Shown here one piece after another: positions 9,305 to 21,234 of a stretch of 64,000 bases of DNA. Source of the stretch: Shewanella livingstonensis (GTDB lineage: Bacteria > Pseudomonadota > Gammaproteobacteria > Enterobacterales > Shewanellaceae); NCBI RefSeq assembly GCF_003855395.1, contig NZ_CP034015.1:4350001-4414000 (forward strand), written 5' to 3'. The notes beneath the pieces were generated by a model, which had not been told where the DNA came from, did not search any database, and saw only the letters and a program-made list of their open reading frames with translations. The stretch's first letter is position 1. The number at the start of each line of letters is the position of its first letter. The translations under genes were made by a program, and so were the position numbers.

Positions 9305-9496
9305 ATGTTCGTTTGTCTTTGTCATGCTATTACCGACACTCAAATCAAAGCTGCTGTTAGCTTAGGTGACAGTTCGTTGGCTGATGTAAAGAAACGTCTT
9401 GGCGTTGCAGACCAATGCGGCAAATGTGCCCGCATGGCTAGTCAAATAATTCAAACACAGCTTGAGTACGAACCTAATTTCTATGAAGTTGCCTAG
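9305..9496 (+). CDS. bfd: Bacterioferritin-associated ferredoxin
   Basis: 63 residues. The start is placed at the ATG at 9305 because an AAGAGG ribosome-binding site lies 8 bp before it and MFVCLCHAI is the family N-terminus; an upstream in-frame TTG is not supported. Bfd is a small [2Fe-2S] protein that reduces the core of bacterioferritin to release iron. The four cluster cysteines are visible: CLC near the start and CGKC at 38-41. No bacterioferritin gene is next to it here. The upstream Fur-like box suggests induction under iron starvation. Confidence 0.95.
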   Translation: MFVCLCHAITDTQIKAAVSLGDSSLADVKKRLGVADQCGKCARMASQIIQTQLEYEPNFYEVA

Positions 9497-9535
9497 TCGC
9501 ATTAATATATAAGTCGACTCTGCTTCCATAAAAAA

Positions 9536-9571
9536 ATGCTGCTCATATGACATATGAGCAGCATTTTTTTA
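9536..9571. terminator. Bidirectional terminator between bfd and parC
   Basis: A perfect 14-bp stem (ATGCTGCTCATATG and complement) with a one-base centre, flanked by A-run and T-run. It serves both converging genes. Confidence 0.92.
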
Positions 9572-9589
9572 TTCGACAATCCAGCAATC

Positions 9590-11893
9590 TTACTCGTGTA
9601 CATCCAGATTATCGTCTTGCAAGCCGTCTTCTGCCAATGGTCCCATTTCGACATCAACACTGTCTACGCGTTGTAATCCTCTTGGTAACTTAGCACCACG
9701 ACGACCACGCTCACCACGATAGTGCTCTAAATCGCTTGGTTTCAAGGTTAGCTTGCGCTTACCAGCCCACAACGTTACTGCAGTATTATGTGGCACAACA
9801 TTTAAGTGCAAAAGTAACTCTTCACGATTCTTAGCACGATCGGTTGGAATACCGATAATCTTGTTGCCTTTACCTTTTGATAACTGTGGCAAGGCATCTA
9901 AACTAAACATCAACATTCGGCCTTCAGAGGTAATCGCTAACAGCGATTGCTCAGTCGTTTTATTGATTAACTTTGGCTGCATAACTAAGGCGTTGGATGG
10001 TAGGCTGAGTAGTGCCTTACCAGCCTTATTACGGCTGACCAAATCTGGATAAGCACAAATAAAGCCATAACCAGCATCACTTGCCAACAAGAAAAACTGT
10101 TCATCTTCCCCCATAAGCACATGTTGCATTATCGCGCCAGGTGCCATATTAAAGCGGGTGGTAATCGGCTCGCCTTGGCTTCGCGCAGAAGGCAACGTAT
10201 GGCTGTCGGTAGCAAATGCGCGCCCTGTTGAGTCAATAAACACCGCCGCTTGGTTACTTTTCCCCATCACACTACACAAATAACTATCACCAGACTTATA
10301 TGACATCCCTTCGACATCAACATCATGGCCTTTAGCACAGCGTACCCAGCCTTTATCTGACAATACTACAGTAACGGATTCTGTTGGCGTTAACTCTTGT
10401 TCAGTGAGCGCCTTGGCATCTACACGTTCGATAATCGGTGAGCGACGATTGTCACCATAAGTCTCACCATCTTGGATCAATTCTTTTTTAACCAAGGTTT
10501 TCAAGCGACGTTCAGAGCTTAACAATAACTCTAATTTGTCACGTTCTGCCGCAAGCTCATCTTGCTCACCTTTAATTTTAAATTCTTCAAGCTTGGCTAA
10601 ATGACGTAATTTTAACTCTAAAATTGATTCAGCTTGTTTATCCGACAAGTGAAAGCGAGCCATCAACTCAGCTTTAGGTTCGTCGTTATAACGAATAATT
10701 TCTATTACTTCATCAATGTTTAAAAACGCAACCATTAACGCTTCTAAAATATGTAACCGTGCTAATACTTTATCAAGTCGATATTGCAAGCGGCGAGTGA
10801 CCGTTGTAAGGCGGAATTCCAACCACTCAGTTAACAGTTGCTTTAGCCCTTTTACTTTCGGACGGCCGTCGAGCCCCAACACATTGAGGTTAACTCGGAA
10901 GCTTTTTTCAAGATCTGTCGTCGCAAATAAATGGGTCATTAGCTGATCACAATCAATGCGATTTGAACGAGGTACAATCACTAATCGCACTGGATTTTCA
11001 TGATCAGATTCATCACGTAAATCAGACACCATCGGCAGCTTTTTCGCCTGCATTTGATTGGCAATTTGTTCTAAAATCTTACCGCTACTGGCTTGATGCG
11101 GTAATGAAGTAATAACAATTTCGCCCTGCTCTTCGCTGTAAACTGCACGAGCTCTAATGGAGCCTTTACCCGTATCATAAATCCGCTCAATATCAGCTCT
11201 AGGGGTAATTATTTCGGCTTCTGTTGGATAATCAGGGCCTGGAACAAACTCCATGAGTCGTGCTAAATCCGCTTTAGGATTATCGATTAGCTCTATACAG
11301 GCACCCACTAATTCACGCACATTATGCGGCGGAATATCTGTTGCCATGCCCACAGCAATACCGGTAATACCATTCAATAATATATGCGGTAATCGTGCTG
11401 GTAAGGTTACAGGCTCTTTCATGGTGCCATCAAAGTTAGGGCTCCAATCTACGGTACCCTGCCCTAACTCCGACAGTAACACTTCAGAAAACTTTGACAG
11501 TCTCGCTTCGGTATAACGCATGGCAGCAAATGACTTAGGATCATCTGGTGCGCCCCAGTTACCTTGGCCGTCAACCAGCGGATATCGATAGGAAAATGGC
11601 TGCGCCATTAACACCATAGCTTCATAACATGCACTATCACCATGCGGGTGATATTTACCTAATACGTCGCCGACAGTACGGGCTGATTTTTTATGTTTAG
11701 ATTGCGCAGATAAACCTAACTCGCTCATTGCATAGATAATGCGTCGTTGGACGGGTTTTAGACCATCACCAATATGCGGTAGGGCGCGATCCATAATCAC
11801 GTACATGGAATAATTTAAATAAGCCCCTTCGGTAAAGCGCCTAAGCGGCATTTGCTCTACACCATCAAGGCTTAATTCAATCGCATCACTCAT
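9590..11893 (-). CDS. parC: DNA topoisomerase IV subunit A
   Basis: 767 residues from the ATG at 11893. That start follows AGGAAAAG and gives the family N-terminus [11 protein letters not shown]; a ten-codon longer frame exists upstream but is less likely. ParC and ParE form the enzyme that decatenates daughter chromosomes. The quinolone-resistance region reads [14 protein letters not shown], with wild-type Ser and Glu. The catalytic tyrosine is in [11 protein letters not shown]. The beta-pinwheel C-terminal domain is present. The gene overlaps the upstream sugar dehydrogenase gene by 8 bp, which suggests translational coupling. Confidence 0.97.
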   Translation of the reverse strand: MSDAIELSLDGVEQMPLRRFTEGAYLNYSMYVIMDRALPHIGDGLKPVQRRIIYAMSELGLSAQSKHKKSARTVGDVLGKYHPHGDSACYEAMVLMAQPFSYRYPLVDGQGNWGAPDDPKSFAAMRYTEARLSKFSEVLLSELGQGTVDWSPNFDGTMKEPVTLPARLPHILLNGITGIAVGMATDIPPHNVRELVGACIELIDNPKADLARLMEFVPGPDYPTEAEIITPRADIERIYDTGKGSIRARAVYSEEQGEIVITSLPHQASSGKILEQIANQMQAKKLPMVSDLRDESDHENPVRLVIVPRSNRIDCDQLMTHLFATTDLEKSFRVNLNVLGLDGRPKVKGLKQLLTEWLEFRLTTVTRRLQYRLDKVLARLHILEALMVAFLNIDEVIEIIRYNDEPKAELMARFHLSDKQAESILELKLRHLAKLEEFKIKGEQDELAAERDKLELLLSSERRLKTLVKKELIQDGETYGDNRRSPIIERVDAKALTEQELTPTESVTVVLSDKGWVRCAKGHDVDVEGMSYKSGDSYLCSVMGKSNQAAVFIDSTGRAFATDSHTLPSARSQGEPITTRFNMAPGAIMQHVLMGEDEQFFLLASDAGYGFICAYPDLVSRNKAGKALLSLPSNALVMQPKLINKTTEQSLLAITSEGRMLMFSLDALPQLSKGKGNKIIGIPTDRAKNREELLLHLNVVPHNTAVTLWAGKRKLTLKPSDLEHYRGERGRRGAKLPRGLQRVDSVDVEMGPLAEDGLQDDNLDVHE

Positions 11894-13040
11894 TATTCTT
11901 TTCCTGTGATTGTTCGGGTGCATTATAAAACAAGCGGTAAATATTACCTTTTAGATCATCTGAAATGTACATTGCGCCATCAGGCGCATTTATTACATCA
12001 AATGGTCGTGCAACCGGAAATTCTCCATCCAAAAAACTCACCACGGTTTCACGTTTAACAATTTTGTTATCTTCCATAACGAGCATCACAATTTGATAGC
12101 CCACTTTACTTGAACGGTTCCACGAACCATTTTCAGCCACAAAAATCTGTTTGCGATAACGCTCAGGAAATTGCTCACCTCGATAAAAGCTTAAACCCGT
12201 AGCGGCAACATGGGCTGGCAATTCAAATTCCGGCAAGGTGATATTTAAATTGTCCGGCTTGTCATACGCAGGCTCTATCACATCAGTGCCATGTAAATAT
12301 GGAAAGCCAAAATGACTGCCTTTAATGTCTAAACGGTTTATCTCATCAGCGGGAATATTATCGCCCATCCAATCACGGCCTAAATCAGCAAACCATAACT
12401 TGTTAGTGTCCGGAGACCAATCAAAGCCAATAACACTGCGAAGGCCGGAAGCAATTTGCTCACTGGCACCAGTATCAACGTTAATCGCTAAAATACTGCC
12501 AAATGGCGAAGAAGCTTCACAGACATTGCATGGCGAACCAATAGCAACATATAAGCGACCATCGGGTCCAAAATGCATTGAACGAGAATACTTTTTATCT
12601 AAACTGGGTAAATTTGAATAAACTTCACGCGCACGACTAGGGCGACGCAGTCTAGATTCTATTTCTTCAAAACGAATAATGCGATCGTCTTCGGTAACGT
12701 ATAGCGCCCCATCATGGAAGGCTAATGCTTCTGGATAATCAAGGCCTCTGGCAATAAGATAACGCTTATCAACCTGCCCATTTTGATCGCTATCAACTAG
12801 GGCATACACTGTGCCACTTTTTTGAGAGCCAACAAAAAGAGTGCCTTCATCTCCTACAGCTAATTGCTTAATATCTCCTAAATCAGAAGCATATAAACTT
12901 AAGCCAAAACCTTTTGTAACAGTAATCATAACCGATTGTGCGGCAGAAGCGATCACAGGGAACAGGCTTAAAAACACCACCCCCAGCAAGGCTAATTTAC
13001 CGCCAAAATTGAGATAGAATCGTAATCTAAAATATTGCAT
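11886..13040 (-). CDS. Exported glucose/sorbosone dehydrogenase-family beta-propeller protein
   Basis: 384 residues from the ATG at 13040; in-frame starts at 13070 (ATG) and 13082 (GTG) are possible. The N-terminus is a signal peptide or anchor ([21 protein letters not shown]). The rest shows repeated beta-propeller blades typical of PQQ-dependent sugar dehydrogenase-like proteins, such as [30 protein letters not shown] and [10 protein letters not shown]. These proteins oxidise sugars in the periplasm with PQQ, but many homologues are uncharacterised and no PQQ genes are nearby. It sits between parE and parC in one tight operon, an unexpected partner for topoisomerase IV. Confidence 0.82.
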   Translation of the reverse strand: MQYFRLRFYLNFGGKLALLGVVFLSLFPVIASAAQSVMITVTKGFGLSLYASDLGDIKQLAVGDEGTLFVGSQKSGTVYALVDSDQNGQVDKRYLIARGLDYPEALAFHDGALYVTEDDRIIRFEEIESRLRRPSRAREVYSNLPSLDKKYSRSMHFGPDGRLYVAIGSPCNVCEASSPFGSILAINVDTGASEQIASGLRSVIGFDWSPDTNKLWFADLGRDWMGDNIPADEINRLDIKGSHFGFPYLHGTDVIEPAYDKPDNLNITLPEFELPAHVAATGLSFYRGEQFPERYRKQIFVAENGSWNRSSKVGYQIVMLVMEDNKIVKRETVVSFLDGEFPVARPFDVINAPDGAMYISDDLKGNIYRLFYNAPEQSQEKNNE

Positions 13041-13094
13041 GCTAATTATCTTTTGCCTTATGTTATACATTATTATTGGCACTAAGAAACACGA

Positions 13095-15014
<1,920 letters not shown>

Positions 15015-15051
15015 TTAGCTCAAATTGATCGTTGTTTGTAACGGTGTAATG

Positions 15052-15624
15052 TTACAGCTGAATAAATTTACATATTTTGTCTAATTGTTGTTCATAGCCG
15101 ACAAAACTGTGGTCGCCATTGGGCTCTAAATGTAATTCACAGCTATGGTACTTGTGTAGTGCTTGTCGATAATCTAACACTTCGTCACCAGTTTGCAACA
15201 GCACCAGAAAACGATCAGGATGTCGGATAACCTGAGTATTGTACAGGGCTACATCTTCTTGATGTTGTGGCACCACTTGATAATGTTCATTGGTGTAGGG
15301 ATTATATTGAGGCCCGATAAACTCTTCAAACAATTCGAACGGTTTTACCGCCGGATTAACCAAAACAGCTCTTCCACCATAGGTTTCGGCTAAATAACTA
15401 GCAAAGTAACCTCCCAGTGACGAACCAATAAAGCGCAATGTTTGCCCTTGTTGTTTCGCTTGTTCTGTTATTTTGCACAATAGAGTCATTGCTGCTGTGG
15501 GTGCTGAAGGTAATTGTGGTTGGCAAAAATCGACTTGTGGATAATGCTGCTGGATATGATGTGCGGTTTGAATGGCCTTATCTGACCGAGGAGAACTATT
15601 AAAACCATGTATATAAAGCAGCAT
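15052..15624 (-). CDS. yqiA: YqiA-family alpha/beta-hydrolase esterase
   Basis: 190 residues, start ATG 15624 after a GAGGG ribosome-binding site. The family N-terminus (LLYIHGFNSSPRSDKA) carries the oxyanion-hole region. The nucleophile elbow is GSSLGGYFA. The acid and His are in GDEVLDY and GDHSF near the C-terminus. E. coli YqiA has esterase activity on short acyl esters; the natural substrate is unknown. Gene order with cpdA upstream and parE downstream is the same as in E. coli. Confidence 0.93.
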   Translation of the reverse strand: MLLYIHGFNSSPRSDKAIQTAHHIQQHYPQVDFCQPQLPSAPTAAMTLLCKITEQAKQQGQTLRFIGSSLGGYFASYLAETYGGRAVLVNPAVKPFELFEEFIGPQYNPYTNEHYQVVPQHQEDVALYNTQVIRHPDRFLVLLQTGDEVLDYRQALHKYHSCELHLEPNGDHSFVGYEQQLDKICKFIQL

Positions 15625-15689
15625 ATTCCCTCGCGAGACGGTTAATTAGTACTAAGCGCCTCCTTATTAACATAAGTTGACACAGTAAA

Positions 15690-16529
15690 CTAGTATCCGC
15701 TGGCCTCATTATCTGGCGCAAATCGATTTCCGGGCACGCGATACACATTAGTACGAATGCTACCATCGCCTGCTAACTCCAGCAAACGATAACCGGGTTG
15801 AAGATGATCTAAGGCAAAATAGGAGGATAATGGCTTAAACTGGATACATGTTGATGGTGTCGCCATTAGTTGAATTGGACCATGTGGCCCTGGATGAATA
15901 TTATCCACTTGTTGATGTACATGCCCCCAAAGAACGCCTTTAACTTGTGGGTAGCGACTTGCTCGTTGCAAAAAGTTTTCGCCATTCATCATGCAATGCT
16001 GATCTAACCAAGCACACTGCATTAAAATAGGATTATGGTGCATTACTAACAGTACATGTTTATCTGGTGTCGCCTTAATTGCTGCCTCGATCAAAGCGAA
16101 TTGCTGTTCGCCCATATAACCACCAGGCTTGCCACGAACCGTTGAATCAAGCATGAGTATTAACCAGTTACCAATAATAATCCGTTGTTGACCAAACACT
16201 TTTTCACCTTGCATACGCAAGCTCATCAAGCGAGGGTCGTCATGATTACCAGGTAAATAATGGCAAGGTAAATTTAACATCTCAATCTTTCGCACAAAGT
16301 GCTCATAAGACTCTGGAGAGTAATCTTGGCTAATATCACCCGTGGCCAATAAGATATGGGCTGGATATTGCGTTGCGATGAACGTGTTTAATACGGCTTG
16401 AAGACTTTGTGCCGTATTAACACCGAGCAATTGACCTTCAGGATCAGCAAAAAGATGCGGATCAGTAACTTGTACTAACCGCACAGGCTCATTTTCAGCA
16501 ACAGAATAATGCACTGCGTCTTTAAGCAC
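15690..16529 (-). CDS. cpdA: 3',5'-cyclic-AMP phosphodiesterase
   Basis: 279 residues, GTG start after AGGAA. CpdA hydrolyses cAMP to AMP and so tunes CRP-dependent regulation. The calcineurin-like metallophosphoesterase metal ligands are all present in order: TDPHLF, GDISQD, GNHDDP, MHHNP and GHVHQ. It lies in the nudF-yqiB-cpdA-yqiA-parE order known from E. coli, 35 bp after yqiB. Family members with different nucleotide specificity exist, but synteny supports CpdA. Confidence 0.94.
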   Translation of the reverse strand: MLKDAVHYSVAENEPVRLVQVTDPHLFADPEGQLLGVNTAQSLQAVLNTFIATQYPAHILLATGDISQDYSPESYEHFVRKIEMLNLPCHYLPGNHDDPRLMSLRMQGEKVFGQQRIIIGNWLILMLDSTVRGKPGGYMGEQQFALIEAAIKATPDKHVLLVMHHNPILMQCAWLDQHCMMNGENFLQRASRYPQVKGVLWGHVHQQVDNIHPGPHGPIQLMATPSTCIQFKPLSSYFALDHLQPGYRLLELAGDGSIRTNVYRVPGNRFAPDNEASGY

Positions 16530-16564
16530 AAAAGATTCCTAACATGGTAAAAAGAATAAAAAAG

Positions 16565-17002
16565 CTATGATTGGCAAGTCACTCTCCGAGACCCAATCTT
16601 CAACAGCTCCTCAAGGAATGCATTCACCTGAAATTTTTCATCGCTATGATGCATATGTATATTAGGGTAATCATACACTGGCTTTAAACGATAAATCTGT
16701 TGGCTAGTTAACACTTCTGCTAATTGAGCGTCATGATAAATACGAACAGTTGCATTTGGAGATTTAAAAAAATGTCCATTTGGTATAGGGCGCGATATTT
16801 CGACTAATTGAGTATACTTAGTATTTTCAATAAGATTGATCGACAATTTACCAAACTCACCTTCTACCTGCCAAGGTTCATTGATATTGATTTGATCGGG
16901 TAACCATTTTAAAATATGCGCATAATTTCGACCACATACAGCTAAGAAGCTGCTGATATTTGGTTGATATCTCTGCTTTTTGTTGAGGTTAAACTGTGCC
17001 AC
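16565..17002 (-). CDS. yqiB: DUF1249-family protein YqiB
   Basis: 145 residues, GTG start after AGGAAAG. It matches the conserved gammaproteobacterial YqiB family (DUF1249) by length, sequence character (RYQPNISSFLAVCGRNYAHI near the N-terminus) and position between nudF and cpdA. Its function is unknown. It has no signal peptide or membrane segment, so it is probably cytoplasmic. Confidence 0.88.
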   Translation of the reverse strand: MAQFNLNKKQRYQPNISSFLAVCGRNYAHILKWLPDQININEPWQVEGEFGKLSINLIENTKYTQLVEISRPIPNGHFFKSPNATVRIYHDAQLAEVLTSQQIYRLKPVYDYPNIHMHHSDEKFQVNAFLEELLKIGSRRVTCQS

Positions 17003-17040
17003 TCGATCTTTCCTATCTTGCTCATAACATGTTCAATAAA

Positions 17041-17667
17041 CTAAAGTGCATCACGAATTTTTTGATAATTGAGCATCAACCATTGAATACCTAATACTGT
17101 CGATGCATTGTCAATACGACCATTGTTAACCCACTCGTAAGCTTGTTCACGACTAACAACATGGACACGAATATCTTCATTTTCATGTTCAAGTCCGTGT
17201 ATCCCGCTAGCTTTGGTAGTATCAACATGTCCCCAGAACAAATGAAAACGCTCGGTGGTGCCACCAGGACTGACTAAATAGCTATTTATAGGTGTTAAGC
17301 CCAATAAACTTAGTCCGGCTTCTTCGGCTAACTCACGTTCAGCAACTTGTTCTGGCAATTCGCCGGGCTCAATCATACCTGCCACTAACTCAAGAAGCCA
17401 GATTGATTTAGTAGTTGCTAATGCAGGCACCCTGATTTGTTCAATTAATACCATTTCATCACGTACAGGGTCATAAGGCAGCACGACCACGGCATTACCT
17501 CGTTCAAACACTTCTCGAGTGACTTCGCCACTCCAGCCGCCTTTAAACAACTTATGCTTAAATGTGTATTCATCTAATTGAAAGAAACCTTTGTACAGTA
17601 CTTTCTTGGAAATCAAACTAAAACCAGACTCAGCGTCAAAGGTTGTTATCACGGGTTGCTCAGACAT
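17041..17667 (-). CDS. nudF: ADP-ribose pyrophosphatase
   Basis: 208 residues, ATG 17667. The complete Nudix box is visible from GMIEPGEL to RELAEEAGL. NudF hydrolyses ADP-ribose to AMP and ribose-5-phosphate in the cytoplasm. It is the first gene of the minus-strand operon ending with parC. It is divergent from tolC across 434 bp, as in E. coli. The length agrees with the family. Confidence 0.95.
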   Translation of the reverse strand: MSEQPVITTFDAESGFSLISKKVLYKGFFQLDEYTFKHKLFKGGWSGEVTREVFERGNAVVVLPYDPVRDEMVLIEQIRVPALATTKSIWLLELVAGMIEPGELPEQVAERELAEEAGLSLLGLTPINSYLVSPGGTTERFHLFWGHVDTTKASGIHGLEHENEDIRVHVVSREQAYEWVNNGRIDNASTVLGIQWLMLNYQKIRDAL

Positions 17668-18101
17668 ACTTATCCTTGTCCATCAAAACGTGAACAATCT
17701 GCTCATTTTGACAGTTTAAATTAACATAATTAATAACTAAGCATTTAAGCTTACATAAGCAAAAACGGGCCTAATTAAAATAAAATCTGTTACACTTCAA
17801 ATTTGACTTGAAAAAGAAAAAATCACTATTATTAAGTATAAGTAGTGCACAATATGTAGTACATCATATTAAGTAAACACTTAGTGCCCAGCCATATGAT
17901 GCAGTAGACTATAGGTTATCGATATTGAACGACGATATCATCTGTAAACTATTGTGAATACTCATTAAAAAAGTGTGTTATCACCGATTGCCGCGTCAAG
18001 ATTTAATATTTTTAAATCAACTACTTAACGAATGGCATGACCAAATTTATAAGTTAATCAACACCTCATCTTACCGAGGAATTGTCTAAAAAGGGCAGCA
18101 A
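17668..18101. other. Divergent nudF/tolC control region
   Basis: A 434-bp AT-rich gap that must contain the outward promoters. I see no gene, tRNA or strong hairpin. AAGGGC before the tolC ATG is its ribosome-binding site. Confidence 0.6.
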
Positions 18102-19397
18102 ATGAAATTCAAAATTGGTTCATTATACGCAGCGTTAGCATTTGCTATCGCAGCACCGGCAGCGCAGGCTGACGATTTACTACAAATTTATCAGCAAGCA
18201 CTCACTAGCGACCCTATCGTTTTACAAGCCAAAGCACAACGTGATGCGTTATACGAAAGTATTGAAGAAAACCGCGCACCGCTACTACCAAGTATTAGTG
18301 CAAACGTTGGCTACGCTAAAGCGTGGAACGACCCTTTAGAAGATAGCAATGGTCTTATCGGTGGTGTTAACTTAACGCAAGTTATCTACGATCATAGCGC
18401 ATGGGTAGGTTTAGATCTTGCTGAAATGGCAGCATCTCAGGCTGATTCAGCTTATGCCTCAACGTTACAATCGCTCATTACACGTGTCACAAAAGCGTAT
18501 TTTGATGTACTAACTGCTAAAGATAACTTTGAATTCCAGGGCGCTGAAAAAGCAGCCATTGAACGTCAACTTGAACAAACTAAGCAACGTTTTGCCGTAG
18601 GCCTAACAGCCATTACCGATGTTCATGAAGCACAAGCGCAATATGACTTAGCATCAGCATTGGAAATTCTAGCGCAAAACACCTTAGATAACAGCTATGA
18701 AGCATTACGTGAAATTACCGGTATAGATCATAAATCAATTAATATTCTTGATACTAACCGTTTTTCAGCTGGTACACCTGCACCTGCATCATCTGCTGAT
18801 TGGCTAACAATGGCCGAAACTAACAGCATCGATTTAATGACTCAGCGGATTGCTAAAGATATCGCTAATGAAACCATTAAATTGTACAAAGCAGGTCATA
18901 TGCCTTCGTTAAATTTCAATGCTGGTTATAACAAAGGCATGGATCAAACTCCAGGGCCAGATTATGACAATACCAATATTGGCGTAACCTTAAGCATTCC
19001 GCTTTTCGAAGGTTTTAAAGTGACCTCCCAAGTGAAGCAAGCGCAATTTCAATATGTGGAAGCTAGCGAAAAATTAGAACAAACTCATCGTAGTGTAACT
19101 AAAAACATTCGTAATAACTTTAACAACGTTACCGCATCTATTAGTTCAATCAAAGCATATGAGCAGTCAGTCATTTCATCTGAAAGTGCACTCAAAGCAA
19201 CCCAAGCTGGTTTTGAAGTGGGCACGCGTACGATTGTCGATGTATTGAACCGTACACGTGATTTGTATGATTCGAAACGCCAATTATCTGAAGCGCGTTA
19301 TGGTTACATTAATTCTATATTAGCTCTAAAACAGGCTGCTGGTACATTAAACGAGGATGATGTGATCTCGATTAATAGTGGACTCATTGCTCAATAG
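18102..19397 (+). CDS. tolC: Outer-membrane channel protein TolC
   Basis: 431 residues with a signal peptide cleaved near AQADDLL. TolC is the trimeric outer-membrane exit duct shared by RND efflux pumps and type I secretion systems. Two outer-membrane efflux protein repeats are visible (about 25-210 and 230-415), rich in long helices. They include the characteristic ERQLEQTKQRFAVGLTAITD segment and its partner near GFEVGTRTIVDVLNR. Length and position opposite nudF match E. coli. A terminator follows directly. Confidence 0.95.
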   Translation: MKFKIGSLYAALAFAIAAPAAQADDLLQIYQQALTSDPIVLQAKAQRDALYESIEENRAPLLPSISANVGYAKAWNDPLEDSNGLIGGVNLTQVIYDHSAWVGLDLAEMAASQADSAYASTLQSLITRVTKAYFDVLTAKDNFEFQGAEKAAIERQLEQTKQRFAVGLTAITDVHEAQAQYDLASALEILAQNTLDNSYEALREITGIDHKSINILDTNRFSAGTPAPASSADWLTMAETNSIDLMTQRIAKDIANETIKLYKAGHMPSLNFNAGYNKGMDQTPGPDYDNTNIGVTLSIPLFEGFKVTSQVKQAQFQYVEASEKLEQTHRSVTKNIRNNFNNVTASISSIKAYEQSVISSESALKATQAGFEVGTRTIVDVLNRTRDLYDSKRQLSEARYGYINSILALKQAAGTLNEDDVISINSGLIAQ

Positions 19398-19434
19398 TCA
19401 CAGGGCTTAGACAAAAATAAGCTCCCACAAAAAA

Positions 19435-19457
19435 ACCGCCAATTGGCGGTTTTTTTA
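19435..19457 (+). terminator. Rho-independent terminator after tolC
   Basis: CCGCCAATTGGCGG inside an A-run/T-run, ending in seven T. It could also act on the convergent outer-membrane protein gene. Confidence 0.9.
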
Positions 19458-19513
19458 TGAGCATACAATGATTAACACACTATTTTATACGATCTGTTTG
19501 GCACTATATGGAA

Positions 19514-20248
19514 TTAAAAAACTAATTCAATACCTGCAAATGCACCACTAAAATCAGTATTTTGTGACACACCAGAGAAATTGCTCACATCAAAATTAAA
19601 CTCACGGTAACCAACTCGAATAGCCGTGTCTACAGCTAAACCATCAAACTGCCAACCTAAACCAGCACCATAATCATATACACTAGATTCATCCACACCT
19701 AGCATAACATCAGCAAAGCCAAATAAACCTAAGCCAATCATGCCAACTTGTGCACTCGCGTATCCCATCACGATACCACTATCGATATCCACTTCTTCAG
19801 GGTGACCAGCATCGTTAACACGAAGTGAACCGCTCATTAGTTTATATGCAGCACCTAAATCAACAGACACTAAGTCGTTATCTAGGATCTCGTAATACAA
19901 CACAAAGTCAGTATTACTTAAGTCATTCGTCACCGAGGTCGCGCCAGTAAAATTGTGACCATTAAAGTTAAAGTTAGCGTTGCTAATATCCGTGCTCGAC
20001 TCAAGACGGTTTTCACGAATTTTAATATTAGGTACAAACGGTAACGGATGTTCAACAGCAATCCACACGCTACCTTGTGATGAATCATCATTAAAGCTGT
20101 GTGCAACTCCGCTATCATCATTAAAGGCATTTGTGGTGTCTGCCTGCCAATAATCAGCGCCTACTTTAAAACCTAATACAGTTGCCGCATGAGCCGATGA
20201 CACACTTAATAGGCCCACTACAGCTGCAGCCAGAAGAGTCTTTTTCAT
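19514..20248 (-). CDS. TIGR04219-type outer-membrane beta-barrel protein
   Basis: 244 residues with a clear signal peptide (MKKTLLAAAVVGLLSVSSAHA) and a C-terminal phenylalanine (GIELVF), the outer-membrane insertion signal. Alternating hydrophobic strands fill the body. It resembles the TIGR04219 family common in Shewanella and relatives; function unknown. The ATG follows AAGGA that lies inside the end of the upstream DUF2333 gene, two bases away, so the two are almost certainly cotranslated. Confidence 0.85.
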   Translation of the reverse strand: MKKTLLAAAVVGLLSVSSAHAATVLGFKVGADYWQADTTNAFNDDSGVAHSFNDDSSQGSVWIAVEHPLPFVPNIKIRENRLESSTDISNANFNFNGHNFTGATSVTNDLSNTDFVLYYEILDNDLVSVDLGAAYKLMSGSLRVNDAGHPEEVDIDSGIVMGYASAQVGMIGLGLFGFADVMLGVDESSVYDYGAGLGWQFDGLAVDTAIRVGYREFNFDVSNFSGVSQNTDFSGAFAGIELVF

Positions 20249-20250
20249 TA

Positions 20251-21222
20251 TTATCCTTGTGAGATTAAATTAGTTAAATCAATTACCGCGGCATTTGCAC
20301 GCGAAATATAATTAGCCATCACCAACGAGTGATTAGCCACTAAACCAAAACCATTTCCATTAAGAACCAAAGGGCTCCAAACAGTTTGCTGAGTGGCTTC
20401 AAGCTCACGAATAATTTGACGTAAGCTAACCTCAGCATTTTTCTTTTCTAATACATCGGCAAAATCAACTTCAATGGCTCGCATAAAGTTTAACAATGCC
20501 CAAGCTGATCCACGACTTTCATACAACACGTCGTCAATTTTCCACCAGCTGGTTTTAATTTCATTACTCGATAAACCAGGTGTAGATTGACGAGCCGAAG
20601 CATCACCTGATAAATCAGTATTTAACCGTTCTTGACCAACGCTGGCAGATAAACGTTGCGACATACTGCCTAAACGCTTCTGAATTTCTTTAAGCCATTC
20701 ATTGAGGTTATCTGCACGAGCATAAAACTGAGCATTATTGTTATCAGTATCACTAATTTTAGCGCGATAAAGCTTCAATAATTTAATCGCATCGCGATAT
20801 TCACCTTCTGCACTTGGTACTAACCAACTGGTGTTATCGATATTTAACTTCGAATGTGCTGCTAACAAATCATTATCGGCAGTTGATTGCGACTGTGAAC
20901 GGCTAAATTCCTTACGCATAATCAGTGCTAAATCTCGCACCTGTTCTAATGCGCCAAACTCAAATGCTGGCATGTTATCCATCATTATCGACGGAGGCAT
21001 AATATCATTAGATAACCAACCACCTGGTTTATCCAGCAAGGTTTCCATGGTGTCAATTAATGCAGTAGTTGTGGCATAACCTACAATACGCTTGCCGTTG
21101 TCAGTTTGCAGCGATACTGTTTTGATCGGATCTGGTGCCACGCTCCACCATACACCGACAACATAAAGTACTAAACCAAGTACACCAACAACTGTTAAAA
21201 TTTTATTCCTTGTTACTTGCAT
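20251..21222 (-). CDS. DUF2333-family membrane-anchored protein
   Basis: 323 residues from the ATG at 21222, eight bases after AAGGAG; an in-frame TTG sits just before it. One N-terminal membrane helix (about 8-28) is followed by a largely helical periplasmic domain with SVAPDPIK just outside the membrane. It matches the DUF2333 family; function unknown. It is the middle gene of a three-gene minus-strand unit with a copper chaperone upstream (12-bp gap) and an outer-membrane protein downstream (2-bp gap), which points to an envelope role. Confidence 0.82.
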   Translation of the reverse strand: MQVTRNKILTVVGVLGLVLYVVGVWWSVAPDPIKTVSLQTDNGKRIVGYATTTALIDTMETLLDKPGGWLSNDIMPPSIMMDNMPAFEFGALEQVRDLALIMRKEFSRSQSQSTADNDLLAAHSKLNIDNTSWLVPSAEGEYRDAIKLLKLYRAKISDTDNNNAQFYARADNLNEWLKEIQKRLGSMSQRLSASVGQERLNTDLSGDASARQSTPGLSSNEIKTSWWKIDDVLYESRGSAWALLNFMRAIEVDFADVLEKKNAEVSLRQIIRELEATQQTVWSPLVLNGNGFGLVANHSLVMANYISRANAAVIDLTNLISQG

Positions 21223-21234
21223 CAATATTACTCC

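Noticed and set aside
10716..11516. Plus-strand frames opposite parC
   Set aside because: Antisense shadows of a gene whose protein is fully conserved.
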